In this document: in pieces, positions 35,546 to 45,475 of the stretch
How the letters are laid out: each line of letters starts with the position of its first letter
Numbering within the stretch: position 1 is the stretch's first letter
Source of the DNA: Variovorax sp. Sphag1AA
GTDB taxonomy: Bacteria > Pseudomonadota > Gammaproteobacteria > Burkholderiales > Burkholderiaceae_C
Length of the DNA stretch: 64,000 bases
Direction of reading: 5' to 3'
Assembly (NCBI RefSeq): GCF_014192575.1
Contig: NZ_JACHYC010000004.1
Span: 124,001 to 188,000 of the forward strand
Made by a program: the position numbers and the translations under genes
The notes under the pieces: generated by a model
Told to the model about the DNA's origin: nothing
Databases searched by the model: none
What the model saw: the letters and a program-made list of their open reading frames with translations, nothing else

Positions 35546-35583
35546 TAAAAAAGCGGACCGCATTCCTGCGATCCGCTTTTTTT
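35546..35583. terminator. Bidirectional intrinsic terminator
   Basis: AAAAAAGCGGA...TCCGCTTTTTTT, with an imperfect inner stem (GCA/TGC), lies between the acyl-CoA ligase (ends at 35609, minus) and the YadA fragment. Runs of A and T flank the stem on both sides. Confidence 0.9.
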
Positions 35584-35608
35584 GGCGGCCAACTGAGAGG
35601 TGTCAGAC

Positions 35609-37297
35609 CTACTTGTTCTCTGCCTCCTGCAGCAGTCTCCACATCACCTTGCCGCTGCCGCTCTTGGGCAGCGCATCGACGAACTGCACCGCGCGCGGAA
35701 TCTTGTAGACCGCCATGTTCTCGCGGCACCAGTCGATGATCTGCTGCTCCGTGGTGTCCTTGTGCGTCGGCCTGAGCACGACCACAGCCTTGACCGATTC
35801 ACCGCGATACGCGTCCTTCATCGCGATCACGCAGGCTTCCTGAATGGCTGGGTTCTTGAACATCAGCAACTCAACTTCGGCCGGCCACACTTTGAAGCCG
35901 CTCGCATTGATCATCCGCTTGAGGCGGTCGGTCATGAAGAAATAGCCGTCCTCGTCCATCCGGCCCATGTCGCCCGTGCGGAAGAAGCGCTTGCCCTCGA
36001 ACTCCACGAATGCGGCGGCCGTCGCGTCAGGCCGCTTCCAGTAACCCTGGAACACCTCCGGGCCATGGGTGATGATCTCGCCCGATTCGCCGATGGGCAT
36101 CTCCTGCAGCGTGTCCGGATCGACCACGCGCGAATCGGTGCCCATGTAGGGGATGCCGAGGCACTGCTGCTTCGGGTTCTCGAACGGATTCGCGTGTGAC
36201 GGCGCCGCGGTTTCGGTGAGCCCGTAGCCTTCCTGGTACTTGAGGTCGAACTGCTCCAGCAGGCGCTGCGCGACCGCCTGCGGCATCGCGGCGCCGCCGC
36301 CGCCGATGTAGGCGAGGCTGCTCAGGTCGTAGTTCGCGAAGTTCGGGCTGGCCATCAGGTCGATAACCATCGTCGGAATGTTGGTCCAGCTCGTCACCTT
36401 GCGACGCGAGATCAACCGGCCGGCCATGTCGCGATCCCAGCGGGGCATGATGATCAGCGTGCCACCGATCAGTACGGTGGTGTGCATCATGCTCACCACG
36501 CCGGTGATGTGGAACATCGGCACCACCGCAAGCACCACGGCCTCCGACGAACCCAGTCCCCAGATCTGCCCCGCAAAGGCGTTGTGGTTGAGGCTCGAAT
36601 GGTTATGGATGCAACCCTTGGGCAAGCCGGTGGTTCCGCTGGTGTACGGCAGCAGCGCCATGTCGTTCGCGCCGACCACATGCTCGGGCGCCGGATGCCC
36701 GGCGTTCATCGCGTCGGTCCAGCTCATCGTCTTGCCGTCCTGCAGCTCGGGCAGCGGATGGCGCGTGAGCAGCCAGTCGCGCCATGCAGGCGGCGGGGCC
36801 TCGTCGCCGGTCACTTCCGGATCGAAGGCGTCGGTGAACTGCGTGACGATCATGTGCGCGAGCCGGTCCTTCGGTTCCAGCGCGTTGCTCGCCTTGGCAA
36901 GCTCGGGGGCGAGGTCGCCGGTCGTGATCGCCACCTTGGCGTCCGGGTCGGTGATGTAGTGCTTGAGCTCTTCCGCACGGTTCATCGGATTGACCGGCAC
37001 CACCACCGCATTGGCGCGCAGGATCGCGAAGTGCGCGATCACGAGCTGCGGGCAGTTCTGCATGTCGAGGACCACGCGATCGCCGCGCTTCACGCCCAGC
37101 GCGTGCAGCGTGCCGGCGAGTCGCTCGGTCTGCGCGGCGAATTCACGGTAGGTGATCTCGCTGCCGAAGAACACCAGCGCGAGCTTGTCGGGAAAGCGCT
37201 CGGCGTTGGTCTTGAGGTTGTGCCACAGCGATGTGGCGGGGACGGTGATCGAGCGAGGCAGGCGCTGCGGCCAGAACTTGTAGTGCGGTCGTTCCAT
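35609..37297 (-). CDS. Long-chain fatty-acid/aryl-CoA ligase (AMP-forming)
   Basis: 562 residues. The AMP-binding P-loop is YTSGTTGLPKG, the A5 motif YGLTETAAPSHANP, A7 TGDMG and A8 MTDRLKRMINASGFKVWPAEVE; the A10 lysine is in LPKSGSGKVMWR. It adenylates a carboxylic acid and forms the CoA thioester. The substrate is probably medium or long chain, judging by the overall type, but aromatic acids cannot be excluded. It is transcribed alone; the divergent OsmC gene is 194 bp upstream. Confidence 0.93.
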   Translation of the reverse strand: MERPHYKFWPQRLPRSITVPATSLWHNLKTNAERFPDKLALVFFGSEITYREFAAQTERLAGTLHALGVKRGDRVVLDMQNCPQLVIAHFAILRANAVVVPVNPMNRAEELKHYITDPDAKVAITTGDLAPELAKASNALEPKDRLAHMIVTQFTDAFDPEVTGDEAPPPAWRDWLLTRHPLPELQDGKTMSWTDAMNAGHPAPEHVVGANDMALLPYTSGTTGLPKGCIHNHSSLNHNAFAGQIWGLGSSEAVVLAVVPMFHITGVVSMMHTTVLIGGTLIIMPRWDRDMAGRLISRRKVTSWTNIPTMVIDLMASPNFANYDLSSLAYIGGGGAAMPQAVAQRLLEQFDLKYQEGYGLTETAAPSHANPFENPKQQCLGIPYMGTDSRVVDPDTLQEMPIGESGEIITHGPEVFQGYWKRPDATAAAFVEFEGKRFFRTGDMGRMDEDGYFFMTDRLKRMINASGFKVWPAEVELLMFKNPAIQEACVIAMKDAYRGESVKAVVVLRPTHKDTTEQQIIDWCRENMAVYKIPRAVQFVDALPKSGSGKVMWRLLQEAENK

Positions 37298-37441
37298 ACG
37301 GTCTCCAAACAGCCCGGAAGCCTACGACGCCTCGCGGCGGTGCAGCATGGGGGAAGCCCCGAAAACCGTCACATGGGCGACTCCGAAAAGTGCAATCTTT
37401 TGTCAAACGCCCGCCGACGGCTGACAGACGCCACGATCGAT

Positions 37442-37458
37442 CTGCCGTACAACGGCAG
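37442..37458 (+). promoter_or_regulatory. Perfect inverted repeat upstream of osmC-like gene
   Basis: CTGCCGT-ACA-ACGGCAG lies 34-50 bp before the OsmC start codon. It is placed like an operator overlapping the promoter or 5' leader. OhrR-type MarR operators are different in sequence, so the binding factor is open. Confidence 0.4.
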
Positions 37459-37491
37459 GCTTCGTTCAACCACCACCTCGAAGGAGTTCTC

Positions 37492-37932
37492 ATGCCAGCA
37501 GACAAGCGCGCGAGCGTTCACTGGGAAGGCGCCGGCAAGACCGGCAAGGGGCAGATCAGCACCGAGACCGGAGCGCTCAAGGACTACCCCTACGGGTTCG
37601 CCAGCCGCTTCGAGGACGACAAGCGCGGCACCAATCCCGAGGAGATCCTCGGTGCGGCACATGCAGGCTGCCTCACGATGGCGTTCGCCTTTGCGCTCGA
37701 AGGCGCGGGCTTTACCGCCAAGTCGATCGACACGAAAGCCGCTGTGCGGCTCGCCGCCGACGGCCCGGGCTTCAAGATCGATCGCATCCAGCTCGAGTTG
37801 GAGGCAGTGATTCCAGGCATCGACGAAGCGAAGTTCCAGCAAATCGCGGCCGGCGCGAAGGCCGGTTGCCCGCTGTCGAAGGCGCTTGCGAGCGTGCCGG
37901 AGATCACGCTGAAGGCGACGCTCAAAGGTTGA
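37492..37932 (+). CDS. osmC: OsmC family peroxiredoxin
   Basis: 146 residues from the ATG at 37492 (AAGGAG at 37481-37486). The two redox cysteines are present in ILGAAHAGCLTMAFAFAL and AKAGCPLSKAL. It reduces organic hydroperoxides in the cytoplasm using lipoylated or thiol donors. The length and the GTNPEEILGAAHAGC motif fit OsmC rather than Ohr. Confidence 0.93.
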   Translation: MPADKRASVHWEGAGKTGKGQISTETGALKDYPYGFASRFEDDKRGTNPEEILGAAHAGCLTMAFAFALEGAGFTAKSIDTKAAVRLAADGPGFKIDRIQLELEAVIPGIDEAKFQQIAAGAKAGCPLSKALASVPEITLKATLKG

Positions 37933-38094
37933 GTCCTTCCCGTCCGGGCAAGACCCTCGGGCGGACGGATAGCGATCCTGGTCGCGCGGATGCGGCCGCT
38001 CTGCACATGCCGGTCAGTGGCGCGCTGATAGACAGCCGCGCGCCGCACCGGCATCCTGAGCGTTGCGCCATATCCACCGATCCGCGACCACGCC

Positions 38095-40173
38095 ATGGAC
38101 AGGCCCGCCTCGCCGCCCTTCGCTGCACTGCTGCGACGTCATCCGATTCGCTCGGTCCTGGGCGGCCTGCTGATCCTGTTTGCGCTGGTGCTGGTGCTGT
38201 TCGACTGGAACTGGGTACGGCCGCCCATCGAGCGCTACATCTCGCAGAAGACCCATCGCGACTTCCGGATGGACGACCTGCACGTGCGGCTCGGCCTCAC
38301 GCCCACCATCCGCATGCGCGGCGTTCGATTCGGCAATGCGGACTGGTCCAGGGAAGACCAGCCGATGGCCCGGGTCGAGCAGCTGGAGTTCTCCGTCTCG
38401 CTGCGCGATTTGCCCGAGAAGATCCTGGTGCCGCGCGTGGCGCTGACGCGGCCCGAACTGCTCTTCGAGCGCCAGCCTGACAACCGCAAGAACTGGATCC
38501 TCTCGGACCCCTCTGACACTTCGCCGAGCAAGCTGCGCATCAGCACGCTGTCGGTGGACCATGGCCGCCTGCGCTACATCGACCACGGCGAGCCCTTCGA
38601 CGTGAACGTGGACGCCAGTACCTTCGACCCTGCCAAACAGGAAAAGGTCAAGAGCGCCAAGGCCGCACCCGCCAACGACCGCTACTCGACCCAGTACAAG
38701 TTCACCGGCAACTACCACGGCGCCAGGTTCGAAGGCACGGCCCTGACCGGCGAGGTGTTGAGCTTCCAGGAATCTGGCGTGCCCTTCCCGATCCAGGGCG
38801 AGCTGCATGCCGGCACCACCAACTTGTGGGTAGAAGGCAGCATCGCGGACGCCGCCAACATCAGCGGCATCGATACGAAGCTGCGCATCGAAGGCAAGAC
38901 GCTGGCGAACCTCTACCCCTTCCTGCTCCTGCCGCTGCCGGCCTCGCCGCCCTACCACCTCGAAGGGCACCTGATCCTCAAGGGCAACCGCTACACCATG
39001 GACGACCTGCGCGGGCGCATTGGCTCCACCGACGTCTTCGGAAAAGGCGCCTACATCGACCAGAAGCCGCGTCCCCTGCTCCAGGCCGACCTGCACAGCA
39101 ATTACCTCGACCTGGCGGACCTGGGCCCGCTCATCGGCATCGAGACGCAGGAGACCGGCGGTAAGCCCAATTTCTCGCAGGCGCAGACACGTGATCGCCC
39201 CACCGCCAAGGCCAAGCAGAAGACGGTCGATCCGGACCACGTGCTGCCCTCCGGCTCCTTCGAAGCCAGTCGCCTGCAGAAGATCGATGCCGAGGTGGAC
39301 CTCCACGCCACCCGGCTGAAGGCGCCCAAGGGCCTGCCGCTGGAGAGCCTGACGGCATCGCTGCGCCTGAACGATGCGGTGATGAAGCTCGCACCGGTGG
39401 ATTTCGGATTGGCCGGTGGCACGCTTGCAGGCAAGGCCACGCTGGATGCGCGCGAGCCGCTCATCAAGTCGGACGTCGCGATCGACCTGCAGGGCATCCG
39501 TCTGGGCCAGTTCGTGTCGCAAGACAGCGTGATCGCCCGGGGCGCCGGCCGGGTCGGCGCCACACTGCGGCTCTCGGGGGTGGGCAACTCCATTGCCGAT
39601 GCAGCTGCCAAGTCCAACGGACGCATTGCCACGACTGTGGTCAACGGCCGCGTCTCCAACCTGCTCGACGCGGCGAGCGGCCTGAACATGGGCAAGGTGA
39701 TCACGCTGCTGGTCGGCGGCGACAAGGACATCGGCATCAACTGCGGCGGCGCCGTGTTCGACGTGAAGAACGGACGCGGCCAGTCGAGCCTGTTCGTGAT
39801 CGACACCGAGCAGACGCAGGTGCTTGGCGCCGGGTGGCTCGACTTCGGCGACGAGCGCTTCGACCTCCTCGTGACACCCAAGCCCAAGCACGTCGGACTG
39901 CTCTCTCTGCGCACGCCGGTGCGCCTGTACGGCAGCTTCTCGCGCCCCGACTACGAACTCAGGAAGGGCCCGCTCATCGCGCGGGGCGCCGCGGTGGCCG
40001 CACTGAGCGCGGTCGGGCCGCTGGCGGCCCTCCTGCCTCTCATCGAGACCGGCCCGGGCCAGGAGACCAATTGCGGGAACGTGCAGCAGCAGACCCAGGG
40101 TGAGGCGAAGCAGGCCAATACGTCGCGCAAGCGCCGCGGCGTACCGGCCTCTCCGGTCAACGCGGGTCGGTGA
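38095..40173 (+). CDS. AsmA family protein
   Basis: 692 residues. One membrane segment near residues 21-40 (RSVLGGLLILFALVLVLFDW) is followed by a long periplasmic beta-rich part with ENPIER-like PPIERYISQKTHRDFRMDDL, FDVNVDASTFDP and a C-terminal LVTPKPKHVGLLSLRTPVRLYGS-like AsmA_2 end. AsmA-type proteins span the periplasm and take part in phospholipid transport or outer-membrane biogenesis. Its last 17 bp overlap the 3' end of the convergent polygalacturonase gene. Confidence 0.9.
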   Translation: MDRPASPPFAALLRRHPIRSVLGGLLILFALVLVLFDWNWVRPPIERYISQKTHRDFRMDDLHVRLGLTPTIRMRGVRFGNADWSREDQPMARVEQLEFSVSLRDLPEKILVPRVALTRPELLFERQPDNRKNWILSDPSDTSPSKLRISTLSVDHGRLRYIDHGEPFDVNVDASTFDPAKQEKVKSAKAAPANDRYSTQYKFTGNYHGARFEGTALTGEVLSFQESGVPFPIQGELHAGTTNLWVEGSIADAANISGIDTKLRIEGKTLANLYPFLLLPLPASPPYHLEGHLILKGNRYTMDDLRGRIGSTDVFGKGAYIDQKPRPLLQADLHSNYLDLADLGPLIGIETQETGGKPNFSQAQTRDRPTAKAKQKTVDPDHVLPSGSFEASRLQKIDAEVDLHATRLKAPKGLPLESLTASLRLNDAVMKLAPVDFGLAGGTLAGKATLDAREPLIKSDVAIDLQGIRLGQFVSQDSVIARGAGRVGATLRLSGVGNSIADAAAKSNGRIATTVVNGRVSNLLDAASGLNMGKVITLLVGGDKDIGINCGGAVFDVKNGRGQSSLFVIDTEQTQVLGAGWLDFGDERFDLLVTPKPKHVGLLSLRTPVRLYGSFSRPDYELRKGPLIARGAAVAALSAVGPLAALLPLIETGPGQETNCGNVQQQTQGEAKQANTSRKRRGVPASPVNAGR

Positions 40174-42226
40174 CGACGGTGTTGTAGGTCTGCCCTGCGA
40201 TCAACGTGTTCGTGAGCGTGATGTCGTGCACGTTGTAGGCATAGATCGGACCCGGTACCGTGGCGCTTGCGGGACCGGTCGCCATGGGGCTGCCGAAATC
40301 GCAGTTCACGATGCTCACCCCCTCGATGGCCGGCGCAGCGGGCGCCGGTGCGGGACCGTTGTAGTCGAAGGCCACAGGGCCTTGCGCCACGATGGCCTGG
40401 AAGCATGAGCCGGTCGAACCACCGAGCGTCACGTTCTTTGCGACGACGTTGGAGATGTTGATGTTCTGCAGCAATGCCGGACGCGTGCGGATCGCATCCT
40501 TGGACGGCTGGTAGTCGCAGTCGAAGGTGATGATCCCGCCTTGCGAGGCCGAGGGATTGCTGTTCGCCGCCGTGCTCACCCCGATCGGCACATTGCTGTT
40601 GATGGGGCTTCCGGGCAGCATGCTGCTGCCATAGCCCGCGCCAGTGAGGCTGACGCCGTTGGGGAGCGTCACGCCGTCCACGTAGAAGTCCTTCACGAAG
40701 CCGCCCCGGTTCATGTTGGTCTTGATGCGGATCGCGATGTTCAGCGAGTTCGTCGCCCAGAACTGGTTGAGCATCGCGAGGTTGCGGCAGTAGATCTTCT
40801 CGACGCCACCGCCCATCTCGCTGCCCAGCGTGATGCCGCCGTGGCCGCTGTTCATCGTGCAGTTCTGGATGACATGGTCCTTCGCTGGGCCGTATTCGTT
40901 GTCGAGGTTCTTGCCCGACTTGATCGCGATGCAGTCGTCGCCGGTGTTGAACACCACGTCTTCGCAGAGCACGTTGTCGCAGGCGTCAGGGTCGAAGCCG
41001 TCGTTGTTGGGGCCGATGCTGTTCACGGTGACCTTGCGGATCACCACGTTCGTGCAGTCGGTCGGATGGTGCTGCCAGAAGGGCGTGTTCTGGGTCTGGT
41101 AGCCCTCCATCAGCACATTCGTGCAGCCGAGGAATTCGACCATGCAGGGGCGCAGGTAGTGGCCCTTGCCGAAGATCCTCTGCTCGATCGGCACGCCGGC
41201 TTCGGACAGCGCCGGCAGGTAGTTCTGGTCTTGCTGCCAGGGCGTGACCGGATTGGTCAGCAAGGTGTACAGCGCATCCGAAATGCCCGGCGCGGCGGTT
41301 TTCAGGTCGACGTTGCTGGCGTTGGTGCTGGCCTGTGACGGCGTGGCTGCGGCACTGACAAAGCCATAGGCGCCGCTGGTGCCCTTGAAGGTCCACCAGC
41401 AGGTGCTGGTGTTGCCCGTGCCTGCGAAAGGCGTCATGGCCTGGCCGTTGAAGATCGACGTATCGCCCTCGCCGGTGACGGCGATGTTCTTCTCGTTTCT
41501 CGCGTAGATGGGCGAGCCGAAGTTCAGGCAATCGTTCGCCTGCCAGCGGCCGTAGAACAACTGTCCGTTGGTGCCGCAGTTGATCGGCCCGTCCTTGGCA
41601 TAGTCGGCCGGATCCGGGCTGAAATAGATCGTGCAGTTCTGACTCAGGTGGAAGTTGACATTGCTCTTGAGCACGATCGGACCGGCGCAATACCAGGTGC
41701 CCGGCGGCACCACGACGCGGCCGCCGCCGGCGGTGTTGCAGGCCGCAATGGCAGCCAGGAAGGCCGGCCGCGAATCGAAGGAGCCCGGCGCATGCGTCGT
41801 GTCCGCGCCGACGCTGAGTGGCGACTTGCTGGGGTCGGTGTAGGGGCTGGTCACCACCACCGTGCTGCATGGCTGCGCGCCGTAGTCCGTGACCAGGAAG
41901 TCGTGGCTGGGGAACATCGATTGATTGATGCCCTTCAGCGATTCGATGATCTGCGTGCCGAGGCCTGTGGGACCCCAGATCGGATCGACAGGTTCGGACG
42001 ACACGGGAGTCGTCGATGGCGGCGCGGTGGTGCCGCTTGGCGTCGACCCTGAAGTGGACGGAAAGGGGGTCGAATTGCTGCCACCACCACCGCAGGCGCT
42101 CAGCAATGTGGCGCCTGCCGATGCGCCAGCCAAGGCGATGAATGCCCGGCGTCCTGGCGAACGCATGCCTTGCAGCGCGGACGTCGGCACGAACGATTCG
42201 ATGTTTTCAACGTGAGGTTTTCTCAT
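40157..42226 (-). CDS. GH28 polygalacturonase-like Tat lipoprotein
   Basis: 689 residues from the ATG at 42226, preceded by AGGAG. The N-terminus has a twin-arginine signal (RRAFIALAGASAGATLL) ending in a lipobox LLSAC (C45), then a Ser/Thr/Pro linker. The catalytic set of GH28 right-handed beta-helix enzymes is visible: NNDGFD (near 407), GDDCIAIKSG (near 430), SGHGG (near 458) and RIKT (near 500). It should hydrolyse alpha-galacturonide bonds in pectin or oligogalacturonides, at the cell surface or in the periplasm. The insert between residues 200 and 350 is larger than usual. Its promoter region carries two 20-bp operator-like repeats. Confidence 0.9.
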   Translation of the reverse strand: MRKPHVENIESFVPTSALQGMRSPGRRAFIALAGASAGATLLSACGGGGSNSTPFPSTSGSTPSGTTAPPSTTPVSSEPVDPIWGPTGLGTQIIESLKGINQSMFPSHDFLVTDYGAQPCSTVVVTSPYTDPSKSPLSVGADTTHAPGSFDSRPAFLAAIAACNTAGGGRVVVPPGTWYCAGPIVLKSNVNFHLSQNCTIYFSPDPADYAKDGPINCGTNGQLFYGRWQANDCLNFGSPIYARNEKNIAVTGEGDTSIFNGQAMTPFAGTGNTSTCWWTFKGTSGAYGFVSAAATPSQASTNASNVDLKTAAPGISDALYTLLTNPVTPWQQDQNYLPALSEAGVPIEQRIFGKGHYLRPCMVEFLGCTNVLMEGYQTQNTPFWQHHPTDCTNVVIRKVTVNSIGPNNDGFDPDACDNVLCEDVVFNTGDDCIAIKSGKNLDNEYGPAKDHVIQNCTMNSGHGGITLGSEMGGGVEKIYCRNLAMLNQFWATNSLNIAIRIKTNMNRGGFVKDFYVDGVTLPNGVSLTGAGYGSSMLPGSPINSNVPIGVSTAANSNPSASQGGIITFDCDYQPSKDAIRTRPALLQNINISNVVAKNVTLGGSTGSCFQAIVAQGPVAFDYNGPAPAPAAPAIEGVSIVNCDFGSPMATGPASATVPGPIYAYNVHDITLTNTLIAGQTYNTVVTDPR

Positions 42227-42275
42227 GGGTCTCCTGTTTTTTGAGTGGCCGCTGGGGCTCTGTCTGTGGTGATAC

Positions 42276-42295
42276 GTCATAGGTTGTCCTACAAC
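42276..42295. promoter_or_regulatory. Operator-like repeat copy 1, upstream of the GH28 gene
   Basis: GTCATAGG-TTGT-CCTACAAC, with the inner palindrome TAGG-N4-CCTA. It starts 50 bp before the GH28 start codon (minus strand). Copy 2 lies 122 bp away in the same orientation. Confidence 0.6.
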
Positions 42296-42397
42296 TTGCG
42301 ACGATTATTTGGGCAAGAGAAGGCACTGTCAACACGGTCGAAGCAAGTTATCTTCAAGGGTAAATCCCAGATGCGACCCCGAAGACTTATCGGATAG

Positions 42398-42417
42398 GTC
42401 ATAGGACAACCTACAAC
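42398..42417. promoter_or_regulatory. Operator-like repeat copy 2, between GH28 and the amino acid ABC operon
   Basis: GTCATAGG-ACAA-CCTACAAC, identical to copy 1 at every position except that the central 4 bp are exchanged for their reverse complement. It lies 110 bp before the binding-protein gene on the other strand and 172 bp before the GH28 gene. Together the two copies resemble a loop-forming repressor pair. Confidence 0.6.
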
Positions 42418-42526
42418 AAAAGCACCAATTTCGGCAAAAGGCCCCGGCGCCCGGATGGATCGAATCGGCACAGCTCTTGCGTACGGTCGGCGCATGCATT
42501 CCACCGACCTACCCAGGAGCCCTGTC

Positions 42527-43318
42527 ATGAAATATTCCAAGCGCCGGTTCGCGGCGATCCTTGCCGTTGCCGCGCTGTTCGCCACCGGCGCCGCGCAAGC
42601 CCAGGGCGCGCTCGACCACATCCTGAAGGCCAAGGTCATCAAGATCGCGGTGCCGACCGACTACCCGCCCTACGGCTCGGTCGACAAGAACATGACGCCT
42701 CAGGGCCTGGACATCGAGATGGCGCAGCTCATCGCGAAACAGCTCGGCACCAAGGTCGAGTTGGTGCCCGTGACGAGCGCCAATCGCATCCCGTACCTTC
42801 AGACGCGCAAGGCGGACCTCGTGATCTCCACGCTCGGCAAGAACGCGGAGCGCGAGAAGGTCATCGATTTCTCTGCTGCCTATGCGCCCTTCTTCCAGGC
42901 GGTGTATGCCTCGAAGAATCTCAACATCAAGAGCTTTGCCGACATGGGCGGCAAGAGCGTGGCGGTGACGCGCGGCGCCATGGAAGACCAGGAGCTCGCC
43001 AAGGTCGCGCCTGCGAACGTCGACTTCAAGCGCTTCGAGGACAACAACGCCACCATCGCCGCCTTCGTCGCCGGTCAGACGCAGACCATCGCCACGAGCG
43101 CCGCAGTCGCGGGCGACATGATGCAGAAGAACCCGCAGCTTGGCGCCGAATACAAGCTGCTGCTCAAGGACAGTCCCTGCTTCATCGGCATCGCCAAGGG
43201 CGAAGACGGACTGAAGGCCAAGGTCAACGAGATCATCGCGAACGCGAAGAAGGACGGCACGCTCGACGCGATGGCGAAGAAGTGGCTCGGCCGTCCGGCG
43301 GGCGACCTGCCGGTCTGA
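42527..43318 (+). CDS. Polar amino acid ABC transporter substrate-binding protein (family 3)
   Basis: 263 residues from the ATG at 42527. A signal peptide (cut at AQA-QG) leads into KIAVPTDYPPYGSVDKN, GLDIEMAQLIAKQLG, the ligand-contact RIPYLQTRKADLVISTL and EREKVIDFSAAY. This is a family-3 periplasmic amino acid binding protein. The next three genes encode two permeases and an ATPase, making a complete importer. The amino acid bound is not predictable. Confidence 0.93.
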   Translation: MKYSKRRFAAILAVAALFATGAAQAQGALDHILKAKVIKIAVPTDYPPYGSVDKNMTPQGLDIEMAQLIAKQLGTKVELVPVTSANRIPYLQTRKADLVISTLGKNAEREKVIDFSAAYAPFFQAVYASKNLNIKSFADMGGKSVAVTRGAMEDQELAKVAPANVDFKRFEDNNATIAAFVAGQTQTIATSAAVAGDMMQKNPQLGAEYKLLLKDSPCFIGIAKGEDGLKAKVNEIIANAKKDGTLDAMAKKWLGRPAGDLPV

Positions 43319-43330
43319 TCCGCCGATCGC

Positions 43331-43993
43331 ATGGGCATCGAATTCGACTTCGGCGCCGTCCTCGGCCAGTGGCCCCTGCTGGTCAAGGGCGTGCTGTGGA
43401 CGCTGGGCCTCACGGCAATCGCGACCGTGATCGGCATGGTCGTCGGCATCGCCTGCGCATGGGCGCGCGCCAACGGGTCAGCGTGGTTGCGCTGGATCGT
43501 CGGCGCCTATGTGGAGCTGATCCGCAACACGCCGTTCATCGTGCAGCTCTTCTTCATCTTCTTCGGGCTGCCTGCGGCGGGCTTCAAGCTCTCACCGGAA
43601 GTGGCTTCGGTGATCGCGATGGTGATGAACCTCGGCGCGTACGCGACGGAGATCATCCGCGCCGGCATCGAAGCCACGCCGCGCGGGCAGATCGAAGCCG
43701 CTGTGAGCCTTGCGCTCAACCGGGTGCAGGTGTTCACGCGCGTGGTGCTGCCGCCCGCGATGAAGAAGGTGTGGCCCGCCATGGTGAGCCAGATCATCAT
43801 CGTGATGCTCGGTTCGGCGGTTTGCAGCCAGATCTCGACCGAGGAACTGAGCTACGCGGCGAACCTCATCCAGAGCCGCAACTTCAGAGCCTTCGAGGCC
43901 TTCATCATCGCGACGGTCATCTACCTCGCGCTGTCTGTCGGCGCGCGGCGGCTGCTCAACTGGGCCGGCCCGCGCTGGTTCTTCGGACGGTGA
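43331..43993 (+). CDS. Amino acid ABC transporter permease
   Basis: 220 residues of the His/Glu/Gln/Arg/opine permease type: VELIRNTPFIVQLFFIFFGLP near residue 60, the EAA loop EATPRGQIEAAVSLALNRVQ, and five hydrophobic segments. It starts 12 bp after the binding-protein gene and pairs with the second permease 7 bp downstream. Confidence 0.94.
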   Translation: MGIEFDFGAVLGQWPLLVKGVLWTLGLTAIATVIGMVVGIACAWARANGSAWLRWIVGAYVELIRNTPFIVQLFFIFFGLPAAGFKLSPEVASVIAMVMNLGAYATEIIRAGIEATPRGQIEAAVSLALNRVQVFTRVVLPPAMKKVWPAMVSQIIIVMLGSAVCSQISTEELSYAANLIQSRNFRAFEAFIIATVIYLALSVGARRLLNWAGPRWFFGR

Positions 43994-44000
43994 GGCGCAG

Positions 44001-44637
44001 ATGAGCGACTTTTCCATCTGGGACATCCTGCGCAACCTGCTGATGGCGCTGCGCTGGACTGTCGTGCTGTCGCTGATCGCCTTCGTGGGCGGCGGGGCGG
44101 TCGGTGCCTTGCTGCTCTTCCTGCGGCTCTCCGGCGGGCGTGCGGCGGAGCGGGCCGTCGGCCTCTATGTACAAATCTTCCAGGGGACGCCGCTGCTGAT
44201 GCAGCTCTTTCTCGCCTACTTCGGCATTGCGCTGTTCGGCGTCGATGTCTCGGCATGGACTGCCGCATCGGTGGCACTGACGCTTTACACCAGCGCATTC
44301 CTCACCGAAATCTGGCGCGGCTGCGTGGCGTCGATTCCCAAGGGCCAGTGGGAGGCTGCCGGAAGTCTCGCGCTGAGCTTCGGCGAGCAGATGCGCCATG
44401 TGATCCTGCCGCAGGCGGTGCGCATCGCAATCGCGCCGACGGTCGGCTTTCTGGTGCAGGTGATCAAGGGCACGGCGCTCGCATCGGTGATCGGCTTCGT
44501 CGAACTCACCAAGGCAGGCAGCATGATCTCGAACGCGACCTTCAGGCCGTTCGTGGTGTTCAGTTGCGTCGCCCTGCTCTATTTCGTGCTGTGCTTTCCC
44601 GTAAGCCTGTACGCCAAGAATCTGGAGAGGAAATTCC

Positions 44638-44654
<17 letters not shown>
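44001..44654 (+). CDS. Amino acid ABC transporter permease
   Basis: 217 residues. The family signature is VGLYVQIFQGTPLLMQLFLAYF, with EAA loop ASIPKGQWEAAGSLALSFGEQ. It forms the second half of the channel. Its end overlaps the ATPase gene by 17 bp. Confidence 0.94.
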
Positions 44655-45420
<766 letters not shown>

Positions 45421-45432
45421 GGCCCTGATCGC

Positions 45433-45453
45433 CGGACGGCGGGAACCCGTCCG
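45433..45453 (+). terminator. Hairpin after the amino acid ABC operon
   Basis: CGGACGG and CCGTCCG pair perfectly around 7 nt, 13 bp past the ATPase stop codon. Only a short T-poor tail follows, so termination is uncertain. Confidence 0.4.
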
Positions 45454-45475
45454 TCTGTGGCAAGCTCGGAGCGGT

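Noticed and set aside
38095..42226. Horizontal acquisition of the AsmA-GH28 pair
   Set aside because: Codon use and GC are like the neighbours and the genes have no mobile-element remnants at their edges.
42276..42417. The repeats upstream of GH28 read as a CRISPR array or transposon ends
   Set aside because: There are only two copies, in direct orientation with a 102-bp gap, and no transposase, target duplication or cas gene is near.
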